Of a stretch of DNA of 64,000 nucleotides, positions 52,342-62,467 are shown piece by piece. Under the pieces are notes generated by a model, which was not told the DNA's origin, searched no databases, and saw nothing but the letters and a program-made list of their open reading frames with translations. The stretch's first letter is position 1; each line of letters begins with the position of its first letter. The position numbers and the translations under genes were made by a program. Origin of the DNA: Anaerobacillus isosaccharinicus (GTDB lineage: Bacteria; Bacillota; Bacilli; Bacillales; Anaerobacillaceae); NCBI RefSeq assembly GCF_001866075.3, contig NZ_CP063356.1, positions 3,648,164-3,712,163 on the forward strand, written 5' to 3'.

Positions 52342-52920
52342 GTGATTAGTAAATTAGAACAGCTATCAGAACGAGCTTCGGAGCTTCTTGAGTTGAGGTA
52401 TGATTTTAATCATGAAGTTCCATATAAAAAACATGATATTGGTAAACTGTATATAGATTCTTTTTTTGTAGCTATCTCATTGGAAAATATGATTGAACAA
52501 TTCGCCGAAATGGAAGAAGAGGATTTAATACCCATTAAAGAAGCAACTTTTGAGAGCTATAAAACTGCTCGCTTTTTCCCTGAAGAACTAGCAATGGGCT
52601 TCATCTATGACATTCTCGAAGAAGAAATTTGGTTTCAAGGTGTACCGCAAGTACCATATAACGTTACTATGGAAGAAAATGATGAGGTTGTATTTGCAAT
52701 CGTACAATATAAGTTAAGAAAACCTGTTGCTATAAATGATGCAAGTAGCTTGGATTCCAAAGTAAATTCGTTCATGATGAAGCTACTTAAACAAAACAGT
52801 CATCTTAAGTCGGCGCAGCTAATATCGCATCCAAAAGTAATTACGGTTACTAAAGAAGATATTATTTCTGTATTCGAAATGATTGAAATGGCTAACGATG
52901 GGGATAGGGAGAGTTACTAA
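52342..52920 (+). CDS. 192-aa protein paired with the non-coding element, copy B
   Basis: 192 aa from GTG 52342 (AAAGGTGAGATGG upstream); same length as copy A. Identical stretches: YDFNHEVPYKKHD, GVPQVPYNVTMEE, QYKLRKPVAI. Selection has clearly kept the protein while the operon on its left decayed. Unknown function. Confidence 0.7.
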   Translation: MISKLEQLSERASELLELRYDFNHEVPYKKHDIGKLYIDSFFVAISLENMIEQFAEMEEEDLIPIKEATFESYKTARFFPEELAMGFIYDILEEEIWFQGVPQVPYNVTMEENDEVVFAIVQYKLRKPVAINDASSLDSKVNSFMMKLLKQNSHLKSAQLISHPKVITVTKEDIISVFEMIEMANDGDRESY

Positions 52921-52987
52921 TTGCATTTAATTTTATTACTAGTACACGCAGCTGAAATGTAATGACCAGTTTTACTTTAACGATAAA

Positions 52988-53019
52988 CAAAATCCCAACT
53001 ATGAGTTGGGATTTTGTTT
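52988..53019. terminator. Terminator after the 192-aa gene, copy B
   Basis: AACAAAATCCCAACT / AGTTGGGATTTTGTT, a perfect stem; in copy A the right arm is lost (19708). Confidence 0.85.
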
Positions 53020-53051
53020 ATGCCTAATTAACTCTAATTGCTAATGGTGGC

Positions 53052-53336
53052 TCATATCATTTTATTTAAATAACTGTCATTTTTACGCAGTGTTATGTTT
53101 TCACTTATTAGGCTCCTCGTAATCGCCTCTTTAGTTAAGTTTACCTGGTTTAATTTCATAAGATTATATTGAGGAATTTCCATATTGTCTAATGTAACCA
53201 GTAACTGGTGTAAATCCATTATACAGTCTTCAATATGATAGCAGCTATCAAAATGTAGACCATGTAATATTGAGGTAACTTCCTTCTTTACTTCTATTAT
53301 ATCCATTTTAGACAACAAATCATTTTCTAGCATTTT
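53052..53336 (-). CDS. Hypothetical protein
   Basis: 94 aa from ATG 53336 (or MIFM start at 53348). Helical; pattern EVKKEVTSILHGLHFDSCYHIEDCIMDLHQLL. Cysteines at two positions but no metal motif. No family recognised. Convergent with the 192-aa gene. Confidence 0.5.
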   Translation of the reverse strand, partial: KMLENDLLSKMDIIEVKKEVTSILHGLHFDSCYHIEDCIMDLHQLLVTLDNMEIPQYNLMKLNQVNLTKEAITRSLISENITLRKNDSYLNKMI

Positions 53337-53489
53337 CATAAATATCACCGCCTATTTAGTATATTATTAGATTTTATCCATTTAAAAGGATTTTATACTT
53401 ATAGGTAACATCTCATGTCAAATTGGATAAGAACTACTTGTTAATAAGTACAGTCCATAATTAATGGACACATTTGGCGCAACCTTTAT

Positions 53490-53530
53490 AAACAGGAAAC
53501 CAGGTATGAGGTTTTCTGTTTTTGTTTTTA
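53490..53530 (+). terminator. Hairpin before the Wadjet operon
   Basis: AAACAGGAAACC / GGTTTTCTGTTTTTG with T-rich tail. Either an upstream terminator or an attenuator; the operon promoter should lie at 53530-53630. Confidence 0.6.
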
Positions 53531-53653
53531 CTAGATAAGGCTATGTATTTAAAAATTTTAATAAAAGCTAAATTTCTAGATTACTTGTTGAGTATATTTT
53601 CATAAAAGTTTGGAAATTATGTTAATAAGATTAAAGTGAATGGGTGGAGTGAA

Positions 53654-54766
53654 ATGACAGTTAAAGAAGTTTTTAATAGTTTAATTCAATCATTTCAAGA
53701 AGCGCAAGGTACATCAAAGAAACAAATAAAGACTATTGATTTTGAAGGTCGTATAATTGCGAAATTAGGTAACCCTCGTAAGTATAACGAGCTAGGTGGC
53801 TATAAGGAATTTTATAAACAAATGGAATTCCTTATAAACGAAGGTATGTTGAAACGTGTCAAAAAGCCAAAATCCAATATAAAGACACCGAGTCTAGATG
53901 TTACCTATTGGTTGTTACCTAAATATAAGGAAAATAAATGGAGCAATGAAGATATAGCTAGGTTAATGCGCTACGTTGATTTGTCATTTTACATGAAACA
54001 TAAAAAACACCAAACAGATAACGAGATGAAAATGGTTGAGAGAATACATGATTTTATGGAAACAAAAAACAAGTCTCAAATAATAAATAGAGAGGAACGT
54101 TCTCTCTTACTTTTTAGCAACATAAATCTGCCTAACAATATAGAAGCAGAAAAATTTTTGTCATCTTCAGAAGGTACTGCTTTAATAAATAAGCTAAAAA
54201 TCAACTTGGATGATTTATCTTGCAAAATTGTTCGTGAACCTTTTACTTATTGGAAAAATGTGAATTCCCATAATAAATACAATGTGCTTATTGTTGAGGG
54301 ATTAGCTACATATAACACTATAAAAGAAATTTTAATTAACTGTCATCCTTGGCATTTCGGTCCAACGCCTCAGTTCCTAATATGGGGAGAAGGCTACAGG
54401 ATAGAAAGTACTATTGACTACCTAAACGAACTTGTTTCAGACATTACACAACTAGATATCCATTACTTGGGAGATATGGATTTTGAAGGTTTTAATATAT
54501 ATTTTAATCTAAAACAAAAAAATCATTATTTGAATATCAAACTAGCATATCCATTTTATAAGTTTTTAAGTCGGCATTCTACTAGATATGCAACAAATGT
54601 AGAAAAAGCACAACGAATTTCTCAAGAAGTGATGAATCATTTGAACGAAGAATTAAATGAATTTAAGGAAGTATTAGATACAGTACAAATGTTATGGTCT
54701 GATAAAAAACGTATTGCTCAGGAAGTTATAAATCTAGAAACAGTTTTTAGCAGGGAGGTGTTTTGA
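53654..54766 (+). CDS. jetD: Wadjet JetD, TOPRIM nuclease subunit
   Basis: 370 aa; start at 53654 behind GGGTGGAG (GTG 53636 possible). N-terminal winged-helix domain (about 20-110), TOPRIM domain at ~215-290 with YNVLIVEGLATYNTI (catalytic Glu) and YLGDMDFEGFNIY (D-x-D). JetD cleaves small circular DNA that the JetABC motor has extruded, protecting against plasmids. First gene of the operon; its stop overlaps the jetA start (TGATG). Confidence 0.85.
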   Translation: MTVKEVFNSLIQSFQEAQGTSKKQIKTIDFEGRIIAKLGNPRKYNELGGYKEFYKQMEFLINEGMLKRVKKPKSNIKTPSLDVTYWLLPKYKENKWSNEDIARLMRYVDLSFYMKHKKHQTDNEMKMVERIHDFMETKNKSQIINREERSLLLFSNINLPNNIEAEKFLSSSEGTALINKLKINLDDLSCKIVREPFTYWKNVNSHNKYNVLIVEGLATYNTIKEILINCHPWHFGPTPQFLIWGEGYRIESTIDYLNELVSDITQLDIHYLGDMDFEGFNIYFNLKQKNHYLNIKLAYPFYKFLSRHSTRYATNVEKAQRISQEVMNHLNEELNEFKEVLDTVQMLWSDKKRIAQEVINLETVFSREVF

Positions 54767-56259
54767 TGGAAAGGGTACTTCAATTAATGTTGGAGGATTT
54801 TGGAGACAGACAAAAAACTATGATACCAGTTTGGAATTTAGGTTCTGGAGGTGATTTTGGAAGATTAAATCCAGTATCAAAGCAGATTTCTTTTTCATTA
54901 ATTTCGGTCATGTTTTATCAGGAATTGTTAAATGATGTAAGGAGAACAAGAGAAGATTTGATTTTATATGTGCAAAAAATCGCTGCCCTAATGAATATGG
55001 AGTGCTCTTATGATGAGTCAGAAAAAATTATTGATGCGTTGTTAGTTAGTACAGACAGTCAAAAATTTCTTTTTACGTTTCAAGACAAATACTATAACGA
55101 GAAAACAAAGCAATGGGAAGTTTATCAATATCAGTATTTAGAAATTGATAGATATGCAAGTAATCTAGAGGATGGAATTGTTGTATATAAGTTGACGGAA
55201 GTAGCTCGAAATATGTTTCTAAATACAAACGAAATACAGCAATATTTATCAGTCCCTATTCAACAGTTGCTGATAGATTTACTGATTGAAAAAGGGGATT
55301 TAAAAACAGCTTTGCGTTTATTGGACGGCTTAAATCATCGTGCAGGTCACTTGTTACGCGAAGAAAAAATCCATAGAGATGAGTTAATAAGAAACCCTAA
55401 AGATACAATTTATAAAAATAGAAATCGGTGGAATAAACAATTAAGTGAAGTGGAACAGCAATTCCAAGATGAAGCTGAAAACTACAAAAAAACGGAAGGT
55501 ATTTTAAAGAAAATAGAAGTATCCCCTAAACATCAGGATACATACTTAAAGTTATTTAATAGAGTAACAAAAACAATAAAGCTGCATGATGAATTGGCGA
55601 GAACTGTCATTGGAAACGTTCGATTAGAGTTGGAAATACGTAATACCCATTTTAGAGGGATGTGGCTAACTAATATTACATCATTTCGAAAAAATATTTG
55701 GGAACAACATGCCAAGGTAGTCGGATTTTCTCATCCTAACGAAATGTTAGCAATAGTAGAAAGTATAATGTCTCCTAAAAAACCATCTATCTTACCACTA
55801 GAATGGGGCATGGAAGACCAAACAGAAACAGCTCTAAACACATTTGTAGGACCAACGACGAAAAAACCAACTAATTTAGAGCCCATTAAAATGGATTGGG
55901 AAGCAATTCTTTTATTATGGAAGAAACTATTTGATGAGTTATTAAACAAAGGAAAATTGACTTTGGGATTTTTGAAAGAATTGGATGAAGTGACATTGGC
56001 TAGATGGGTAGAAAATAGAGAAGCATTTGATTTCTGGCTTGCATTTGCTTCTGCCGAAGAAGCATTTATTATAGATGAACTAAATTTAAGCAATGACAAT
56101 GATGATAGAGCAATTTTAATAACAAAACTAATGGCAACATATCCTGAAATGTCGATACTTTGGAATAAAAAAGTCGGAAGTGTTCCGGCAAAGGATACAG
56201 TTAAATTTAAAAATAAAGTTGATGCTTCAAATTTTATTTTAACCTTAGAGGAGGTTTAG
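54766..56259 (+). CDS. jetA: Wadjet JetA, kleisin-like subunit
   Basis: 497 aa; GGGAGG upstream. N-terminal winged-helix (1-110), a helical linker (LLDGLNHRAGHLLREEK and DEAENYKKTEGILKKIEVS) and a C-terminal winged-helix (LDEVTLARWVEN). Length and order fit the MukF-like JetA (DUF5716-type in type II systems). Links the two heads of JetC. The next gene starts 2 bp after its stop. Confidence 0.82.
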   Translation: MERVLQLMLEDFGDRQKTMIPVWNLGSGGDFGRLNPVSKQISFSLISVMFYQELLNDVRRTREDLILYVQKIAALMNMECSYDESEKIIDALLVSTDSQKFLFTFQDKYYNEKTKQWEVYQYQYLEIDRYASNLEDGIVVYKLTEVARNMFLNTNEIQQYLSVPIQQLLIDLLIEKGDLKTALRLLDGLNHRAGHLLREEKIHRDELIRNPKDTIYKNRNRWNKQLSEVEQQFQDEAENYKKTEGILKKIEVSPKHQDTYLKLFNRVTKTIKLHDELARTVIGNVRLELEIRNTHFRGMWLTNITSFRKNIWEQHAKVVGFSHPNEMLAIVESIMSPKKPSILPLEWGMEDQTETALNTFVGPTTKKPTNLEPIKMDWEAILLLWKKLFDELLNKGKLTLGFLKELDEVTLARWVENREAFDFWLAFASAEEAFIIDELNLSNDNDDRAILITKLMATYPEMSILWNKKVGSVPAKDTVKFKNKVDASNFILTLEEV

Positions 56260-56261
56260 TA

Positions 56262-57023
56262 ATGAATCATTCGCAAATTCAAGATGTGTCATCTAAATTG
56301 ATAGCTTCTTTGTGGCAACAGAAATACTTACCTACGGAACATCCATTGGTACACCCTTATATTGAAGAACAAGAAGTTCGTAACTGTGTCAGGCGTTTAA
56401 GTGAAAATTGGGGCTTAAAGGTAGCGAGAGAAGGTAAACATATTCATTTGTTGGTTCAACCCGGAAGGTCAGTATTAAATACTCCTATGGAAGAATTGAG
56501 AAGAAGCATTAAAGGTTATGATAGCGAGACTGATTTATATTTAATGGGTGTCATTTGGTTAGTAATTTACAATGAGGCTGATAACGAACTCTCAACAACG
56601 ATTAAGTGGGAGAACGAAGGGTTAACTTACGGTGAAATTGAGGATTTGGTAAATCAAGTAATGGAACATTGGAACAAACTTAATGAAGAATCAGATAACC
56701 AATTTTCAAAAGATTGGTCATTGGCTGTAACAAGAATGTACAAAAAGTGGAAAGTTTTGAGATACAACAAAACGACAAAAGGGCGGGTTGTTTACGCAAA
56801 AGATTCTCGAATAGGTTTAATTGATACCGCAGCTAGAGAGTTAGAAAAAGATAAAATGGTTTTCATTGAACGCACAGCACAAATGAGTAGAGTTACACCA
56901 ATGCCTGTTTTTAGAGAACGATTAAAATTACGTTTTGGCAATTTAGATAAGTACCAAGACCGGTATGAATTGTTAAAAGTCCTGTTAGAAGATGTAAAAG
57001 AAAGTGGAGAGGTGAGTGCGTGA
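56262..57023 (+). CDS. jetB: Wadjet JetB, kite-type subunit
   Basis: 253 aa; GGAGGTTTAG upstream. Two winged-helix domains (about 20-75 and 85-150), with VRNCVRRLSENWGLKVAREG, and a basic region (MYKKWKVLRYNKTTKGRVVYAKDSR). MukE-like; binds JetA and DNA. Fits DUF6063-type JetB of type II systems. Stop overlaps the jetC start. Confidence 0.82.
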   Translation: MNHSQIQDVSSKLIASLWQQKYLPTEHPLVHPYIEEQEVRNCVRRLSENWGLKVAREGKHIHLLVQPGRSVLNTPMEELRRSIKGYDSETDLYLMGVIWLVIYNEADNELSTTIKWENEGLTYGEIEDLVNQVMEHWNKLNEESDNQFSKDWSLAVTRMYKKWKVLRYNKTTKGRVVYAKDSRIGLIDTAARELEKDKMVFIERTAQMSRVTPMPVFRERLKLRFGNLDKYQDRYELLKVLLEDVKESGEVSA

Positions 57024-60000
57024 TGTTAGCCAGATTAGCGAAAATGAGGATAGTCGGGTTGAAATATGATTCAACAACAATAAACACGGAAAATTTGGTT
57101 TTGGATTTTACTATTCCCGAAGGTGAACCTGGTCATGCCGCCTATATTCTCCGAAATGCAGGTGGAAAGGGCGTATTTCTACAATCTCTAATTCAAACAA
57201 TGGAACCAGGTGCAGATTGGAAAGAAGGTAAAAACAAAGTAACTCAATTTTTCTATAACGAGGAAAAGAAACCAATTAATTATACCTTTCATGTAGTCCA
57301 GGAATGGTTTTTATCGCCAATGAAAAGTATAGTTTTAGGGGTTTCAATAGCGCCTAAATTTAGTTCGTTTGGAAGCAGGACAAGCGGAGAGACAGCGTTA
57401 GCCATTGATTATGTTACTTATGTTAAAGAATTTACTGCAAATGAAAGGTTTGACCTTTTTAGTGACTTAAAGCTCTGGAAGGAAGAAGAAAAAGAAGCTG
57501 TAAATCTTGATACGATAAAAGAGATGCTAAAAGCTGACAGTACTTTTACTATTTTTCCAATGAATAATGTTGAAGAATACAAAGAAAAAATATCAGAATT
57601 TGGAGTTACAGATGCTAGCGTTTCTATTATCAAGCAAATCAATGCATCTGAAGGTGATTTTGGTAAGTTCTTTGAGGGAGCAACGGACAATCTTGGGTTG
57701 TTTTATAAATTGTTGATACCAACTATTAATGACAAGCTGGAAGGAATCGATTCAAGAAATAAGCAAGAGGATTCCTCAATTTCTATCTCTTTTTTAGACA
57801 CATTGAAGATTTCAAAAGAGTTACCGGACCTGTTAGCGATGGTTGATAGTATTGAACAAATCAATGATATCATCTTGCCGTTAAAGGAACGTTTTTTAGA
57901 AGGAGAAGAAATCCAAACTAAACTAGAAAAATGCGAAGGCAAGGGTCTTGAAATTTTACAGTTTTTAGAAACATTGGGACACAAAAAGATAAATGATTAT
58001 AACAATAAGGAAAAAGATAAAAGTTCTAAAGACCAAGAATTGAACTTAGTTCAGTGGAAGTTTAGAAACATTGATTACATTGAACTAGTTCAGGAGAGAG
58101 ACGACTTAGATGGTGAATATTACGAAAAAGAGCATGAACAAAAGAATAAAGACTTGTTTTTAAAAAATGTGAGAAAAGAACTTACTGAAGCGAAAGTAAA
58201 TTTAGAAATTAAGAAAAGAGAAGGATTACTTGAGGAAATAGATAAAAAAAATCACAATATTTCGATTCTCCTCCAGTCAGAGAACGCACAAACTACACTG
58301 AAAACAATCGACGAAGTTAAAGCATATTTTCAGGAGCGTTGGGATGATATATATTCATATTGGCAACATGAGATGAACAAATATAGTCGTTCAATGTACG
58401 CACATAATAATAAACTGGTTGAATTGGCTGATTACATTACGGCAGAAGACAAACAATGTATTGACATTGGTTATGACATTAGGGATATAGAAAAAAACAT
58501 GCAAGAACATGAAAAGAAGATGTTAGAGGCAAATGAGCGCTATGGTGTTGAAGTCCGTTATTTAATAAAGGATTTATTGCACAATGCCCAAAAAGAACAA
58601 GAACTAATAATGTCTAGCATACAACAGGAAGAGCAACAATTATCTGAAGTTGAAGACAAAATTCTTGAGTTGAATGTACAAATTGGGAAAATTGAAACAG
58701 AAGTAAAGAATGTTGTGGATAAAATTAAAGAAGCGAACGAAAAGATGAATGAAACTTCTATACAAGAGAAAGAAGTAATTTCTCAAGCTTCTCATATTCT
58801 AAAACATAAGTTCGTAGGTGAATTGGAACGAAACACAGCAATAGAAGTCAAAAGCAAGTTAATTAAACATTTACAAGGATTAAAAGCTAAGGAAAAACAA
58901 GAATTGTTAAGTAAGTGGGAAGTCGACGAAGATATGTATCTTATTGAGGAGGGTAATGAGCTAGGTTGCTTTATACCAAATAAAGATTTGTTAAAAGTAA
59001 AATCTTTACTTGATGAAAATAAAGTTTCGTCATTGTTTGGTGCACAGTTCTTAAGTAAATTGACACCTGAAGAAAGAAAAATTGAATTAGAACAAAATCC
59101 AGCCATTCGATATAGCATTGTTGTCTTAGAAGATAAATTTGAGTCGTTGAATTTATCTTTTATCGAAGAAGAGTTAATTCGAAGCAACGTATTATTAGTA
59201 GATAGGACACAAACAAGTAAAAAAACAAGGCATAGGACAACCAATCCATCTGTCAGTAAGCTAGATGAAGTAAATTATTTATTAAATGATAAAAGTTATA
59301 TCTTTATAGAAGATGAATATGAGTTAGAAGTTTGGAAAGCTGGCATTGAGAAAAAAGCAGATGACATTGAAATCGAATTAGATTCAACCCAAAAAAATAT
59401 TAGAGAAGTTGAAGTAATTATTCAAAAAATTGAAGGTCTTCTCAAATCGACTCTGAAAGTAGAAAGGGCTAACGTCATCTTGAAACTCGAAAGTCAAAAC
59501 AAGCACTTGTTATCGGAAATAAGGACTTTCCATAGCGACTTAGATAATAAAGAAAAAGAAAAAAAGCATCTAAAAGATGAATTGGAAGTTAAAAATAACG
59601 AATTAACAGATTGTAGGCAGTGTGAAAAAGAGTTAATCCAACTTGAGATAGAAATCGAACAAAACAAAAGAAACGTACATCAAAAGAAGATGTTACTGGA
59701 AAAGTTAAGTTACCAGCAGCATTTGTTAGAGGAATTGAAAAAAGACGAAGACCGGTTTCGGGTTCAAAAGTTAAACAATGAAAATAGTTATAATTCTTGG
59801 AATAAATTTGTAAAAGATAATTATAGTGTGCTTAAAAGGATGCTAGGGGATGAAATTGAACTACCAGTCCCTGTAGAAATCTCCTGTCAAATTGAAGAAA
59901 ATGATTTAAAACCACAAACTTTTAGACATACGCTAAAAAAGGAAGAATTTAATCGCTTGATGGCATATAAGGAGTTAGAAAGTGATTTAAGTAATCGAAA

Positions 60001-61588
60001 TTCTCGTATCGCTGATGAAAGAGCGGAAATCAAAGTCCTAAATGAAAAATTGACGGAAGTAGAGGGATTGTTACAACATTTATATGGTAATGGGTGGAAA
60101 AACGTTGAAGTTCCTGAAGATGACATTTTGCACCTGAAAAATAATGTAACTGTCTTAGAGAAGGCTGAAAAAAAGACGCTAAGTGAACTAGAAACCATAA
60201 AAAATGACATGAGTCATAATCAACGTCAAATGGACGCTCTCGTGAAAAAGATAGAAGCTAAGAAAAAAGAGTTAGAGAGAGATTTTCCAGAAGAAGGTGC
60301 TCAATATGAAGAAACTTCAGATTGCAATGAATTGCGAGAGATTTATCGTCAAAAAAGAAATGTATTAAATAAAGAAATTAAAGAGATAAATCTAGAAATC
60401 TCCGCATTGAGGAAAATAGTTGAAGACATCGATAGAACAGGCACTCTAATACGTGGTTTAGGTTTAAAATCAAAGAAGCAGCCAAACCAGTTATCAGACG
60501 AAGAAAAACTTGAATTAGGTAGTAAACCTATGGAGTATTATTCTCTTTGGAACGCCAAGTTCAATCGAAACCTTAATGATAGTAGAGAGTTTAATGATGT
60601 GCTTAGAACTAGGGTTAATCAAATAAAAGATAAAATTGAATCATTTCAACATCTACCAGAGAAATATAAGTTTGAGCTGCTTAACTTTCTTTCTACCATT
60701 CGAGAAATCAGTTATCAAGAGGCAATTACATGTTTAAATAATTATCTAGATTGGGCGAAAGATAATTTGCAAGATGAGATGGCTCAAAAAGAGAAAGCGG
60801 ATATGGCGATTAATCTCTGGGTAGAGCGTAGTTCGAGAAAGGTTCTACAGGTTGTCGGAGCATTGCAACATTTAGCTAATAAAATGACGATTATTAACTG
60901 GAAAGAGGAACGTTTCCCTTTAATTAAGTACTCTAAAAACTTTCCATTTCCAACAGAGTTAGAAGATGTTCAAGCTAAAGTAAAAGAGTTTTGTTTAAAT
61001 GAAATTGACCGCTATGTTAAAAAGACGAATAAGAACGTCGAGGAACTTACTGTCAAAGACATTGCTAGGACAGTTAATGTTTCAAATCTTACTCTTCAGG
61101 CATTAGGTGATTTTCCTAGACTACTAATTCATATTCCTGGAATTGAGGGTGATTTGTTAAGAGGTGAAACCAAATATGCGAAATATGAAGAGTGGGAAGT
61201 AATTAACAATGGTAGTGCCTCTAGCGCAACTAAGAGTGGCGGACAAACGTTAATGGCTCGAATGATTGTCATAGCAATGTTAATGAGGGAAAGGGTCGAT
61301 GATAATAGTCCACTATTATTAGTGACAGACAATCCATTCGGAACAATGTCTGCTAAAGAATTGATTGAATCCACATTTAGTCTATTGGATTTGTTGCGAA
61401 TTCAGTGGTTAGTAGTTGCGCCACCGATTGCAAACGTACATATCACTTCAAAGTTTCATACAGTCTATAATATGAGCATTGAAGTGATGGAAGGAACAAA
61501 AGTACTGAGTAAGAAACTCATGAAAAACCATCGAAAGTTTTTGCAAAATATCAGTGTTTTAGACAATCCTGAGGAAAAGAAGGCTTGA
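57023..61588 (+). CDS. jetC: Wadjet JetC, SMC/MukB-like ATPase
   Basis: About 1521 aa. N-terminal head with a P-loop-like ILRNAGGKGVFLQSL (about 43-57; Lys followed by Gly instead of Ser/Thr), long coiled coils (about 290-700 and 780-1280) around a hinge-like middle, then the C-terminal head with signature TKSGGQTLMARM (~1405) and Walker B-like LLLVTDNPFGTMS (~1431; Asn in place of the usual Glu). It forms the loop-extruding motor of Wadjet. The motif deviations may be normal for this subtype. Confidence 0.88.
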   Translation: MLARLAKMRIVGLKYDSTTINTENLVLDFTIPEGEPGHAAYILRNAGGKGVFLQSLIQTMEPGADWKEGKNKVTQFFYNEEKKPINYTFHVVQEWFLSPMKSIVLGVSIAPKFSSFGSRTSGETALAIDYVTYVKEFTANERFDLFSDLKLWKEEEKEAVNLDTIKEMLKADSTFTIFPMNNVEEYKEKISEFGVTDASVSIIKQINASEGDFGKFFEGATDNLGLFYKLLIPTINDKLEGIDSRNKQEDSSISISFLDTLKISKELPDLLAMVDSIEQINDIILPLKERFLEGEEIQTKLEKCEGKGLEILQFLETLGHKKINDYNNKEKDKSSKDQELNLVQWKFRNIDYIELVQERDDLDGEYYEKEHEQKNKDLFLKNVRKELTEAKVNLEIKKREGLLEEIDKKNHNISILLQSENAQTTLKTIDEVKAYFQERWDDIYSYWQHEMNKYSRSMYAHNNKLVELADYITAEDKQCIDIGYDIRDIEKNMQEHEKKMLEANERYGVEVRYLIKDLLHNAQKEQELIMSSIQQEEQQLSEVEDKILELNVQIGKIETEVKNVVDKIKEANEKMNETSIQEKEVISQASHILKHKFVGELERNTAIEVKSKLIKHLQGLKAKEKQELLSKWEVDEDMYLIEEGNELGCFIPNKDLLKVKSLLDENKVSSLFGAQFLSKLTPEERKIELEQNPAIRYSIVVLEDKFESLNLSFIEEELIRSNVLLVDRTQTSKKTRHRTTNPSVSKLDEVNYLLNDKSYIFIEDEYELEVWKAGIEKKADDIEIELDSTQKNIREVEVIIQKIEGLLKSTLKVERANVILKLESQNKHLLSEIRTFHSDLDNKEKEKKHLKDELEVKNNELTDCRQCEKELIQLEIEIEQNKRNVHQKKMLLEKLSYQQHLLEELKKDEDRFRVQKLNNENSYNSWNKFVKDNYSVLKRMLGDEIELPVPVEISCQIEENDLKPQTFRHTLKKEEFNRLMAYKELESDLSNRNSRIADERAEIKVLNEKLTEVEGLLQHLYGNGWKNVEVPEDDILHLKNNVTVLEKAEKKTLSELETIKNDMSHNQRQMDALVKKIEAKKKELERDFPEEGAQYEETSDCNELREIYRQKRNVLNKEIKEINLEISALRKIVEDIDRTGTLIRGLGLKSKKQPNQLSDEEKLELGSKPMEYYSLWNAKFNRNLNDSREFNDVLRTRVNQIKDKIESFQHLPEKYKFELLNFLSTIREISYQEAITCLNNYLDWAKDNLQDEMAQKEKADMAINLWVERSSRKVLQVVGALQHLANKMTIINWKEERFPLIKYSKNFPFPTELEDVQAKVKEFCLNEIDRYVKKTNKNVEELTVKDIARTVNVSNLTLQALGDFPRLLIHIPGIEGDLLRGETKYAKYEEWEVINNGSASSATKSGGQTLMARMIVIAMLMRERVDDNSPLLLVTDNPFGTMSAKELIESTFSLLDLLRIQWLVVAPPIANVHITSKFHTVYNMSIEVMEGTKVLSKKLMKNHRKFLQNISVLDNPEEKKA

Positions 61589-61610
61589 ATAAAAACACAG
61601 GAATAGTGGG

Positions 61611-61638
61611 AAAAAGGGCAGATTTGCTGTCCTTTTTT
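61611..61638 (+). terminator. Terminator of the Wadjet operon
   Basis: AAAAAGGGCAG / CTGTCCTTTTTT with ATTTG loop. Confidence 0.75.
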
Positions 61639-61644
61639 GCCCGT

Positions 61645-62400
61645 TTAACCAGTCCACCCTTTTTTTAATGCTAGAACATCTCTTCTGAATTCTTCATTGA
61701 GGCTATTTTTGAACTCTAAACAATAACGAATTATGAGTGACTTGACATCTTCATTAGAAAGGAAGTAGAGATTATCTTTATTGTTATTTATAAGATAGTT
61801 ACAAATCTCTAATGCCCTATCAGAAATTCGGAGTCGATGTTTTGGTGGATAAGTGACGAATTCAAATAATATATGTTTGAAGCGTGAGTCCAACCTTGAA
61901 CTTGCGATTTTATTTGCTAATCTTGCCGTTTCATATTTACAAGCTTTTATTTTGATGTTAGGTGGTATATCAGGGTGAAGTAAGTAATTACTCACTTTTT
62001 CTTGAGGTATACCTAGACTTTTTGCAATTTCCTTAATATCTTGGTGAAATGTATTAGTAAGCATAGTAAAAAGGTTCATCTTAATCGCCCACCGACCATT
62101 TCTTTGATGTAGTAATTCTCTAAGTGTTGCAAAATATGCTTCTACTTCACTTGTGTAGTCACCAACCTTACATAAAACATCAGTATCTTTCAATGTATTA
62201 ATAAGTGTAAAGTATAAATCGTAACCTTCAACTAAAAGTATCTCGTTATTGCTTTTAGGAAAAACAACTAATTCAAATTCATTTCTATTTTCTTGGTAAA
62301 ATTTCAATTTCTGTTTTAAGACAGTCGGTGAAAAAATAACACGATATGCAGGAATAAGTTCCTTTAATTGAAAAAGTTGATAACGATACATTGCTGACAA
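61645..62400 (-). CDS. ParB-like protein
   Basis: 251 aa. N-terminal part resembles a ParB/sulfiredoxin-like domain (IPAYRVIFSPTVLKQKLKFY, NNEILLVEGYDLYFTLI at 15-75), followed by a HTH (DIKEIAKSLGIPQEKVSNYLLHPDIP, ~119-144) and a helical C-terminus. Convergent with jetC. It may be a regulator or an accessory of the defence island; not a standard plasmid ParB, as the GERR-type motif is absent. Confidence 0.6.
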   Translation of the reverse strand: MSAMYRYQLFQLKELIPAYRVIFSPTVLKQKLKFYQENRNEFELVVFPKSNNEILLVEGYDLYFTLINTLKDTDVLCKVGDYTSEVEAYFATLRELLHQRNGRWAIKMNLFTMLTNTFHQDIKEIAKSLGIPQEKVSNYLLHPDIPPNIKIKACKYETARLANKIASSRLDSRFKHILFEFVTYPPKHRLRISDRALEICNYLINNNKDNLYFLSNEDVKSLIIRYCLEFKNSLNEEFRRDVLALKKGWTG

Positions 62401-62467
62401 CCCCCTAGTTGAACAATTTGCTACTTTAATCTATGAAACTGGGAGTTTGTCATATTCCTTTATTAGT

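Noticed and set aside
61645-62400. Standard plasmid ParB
   Set aside because: Lacks the conserved arginine box and is 50 kb from parA; only a ParB-like fold is suggested.
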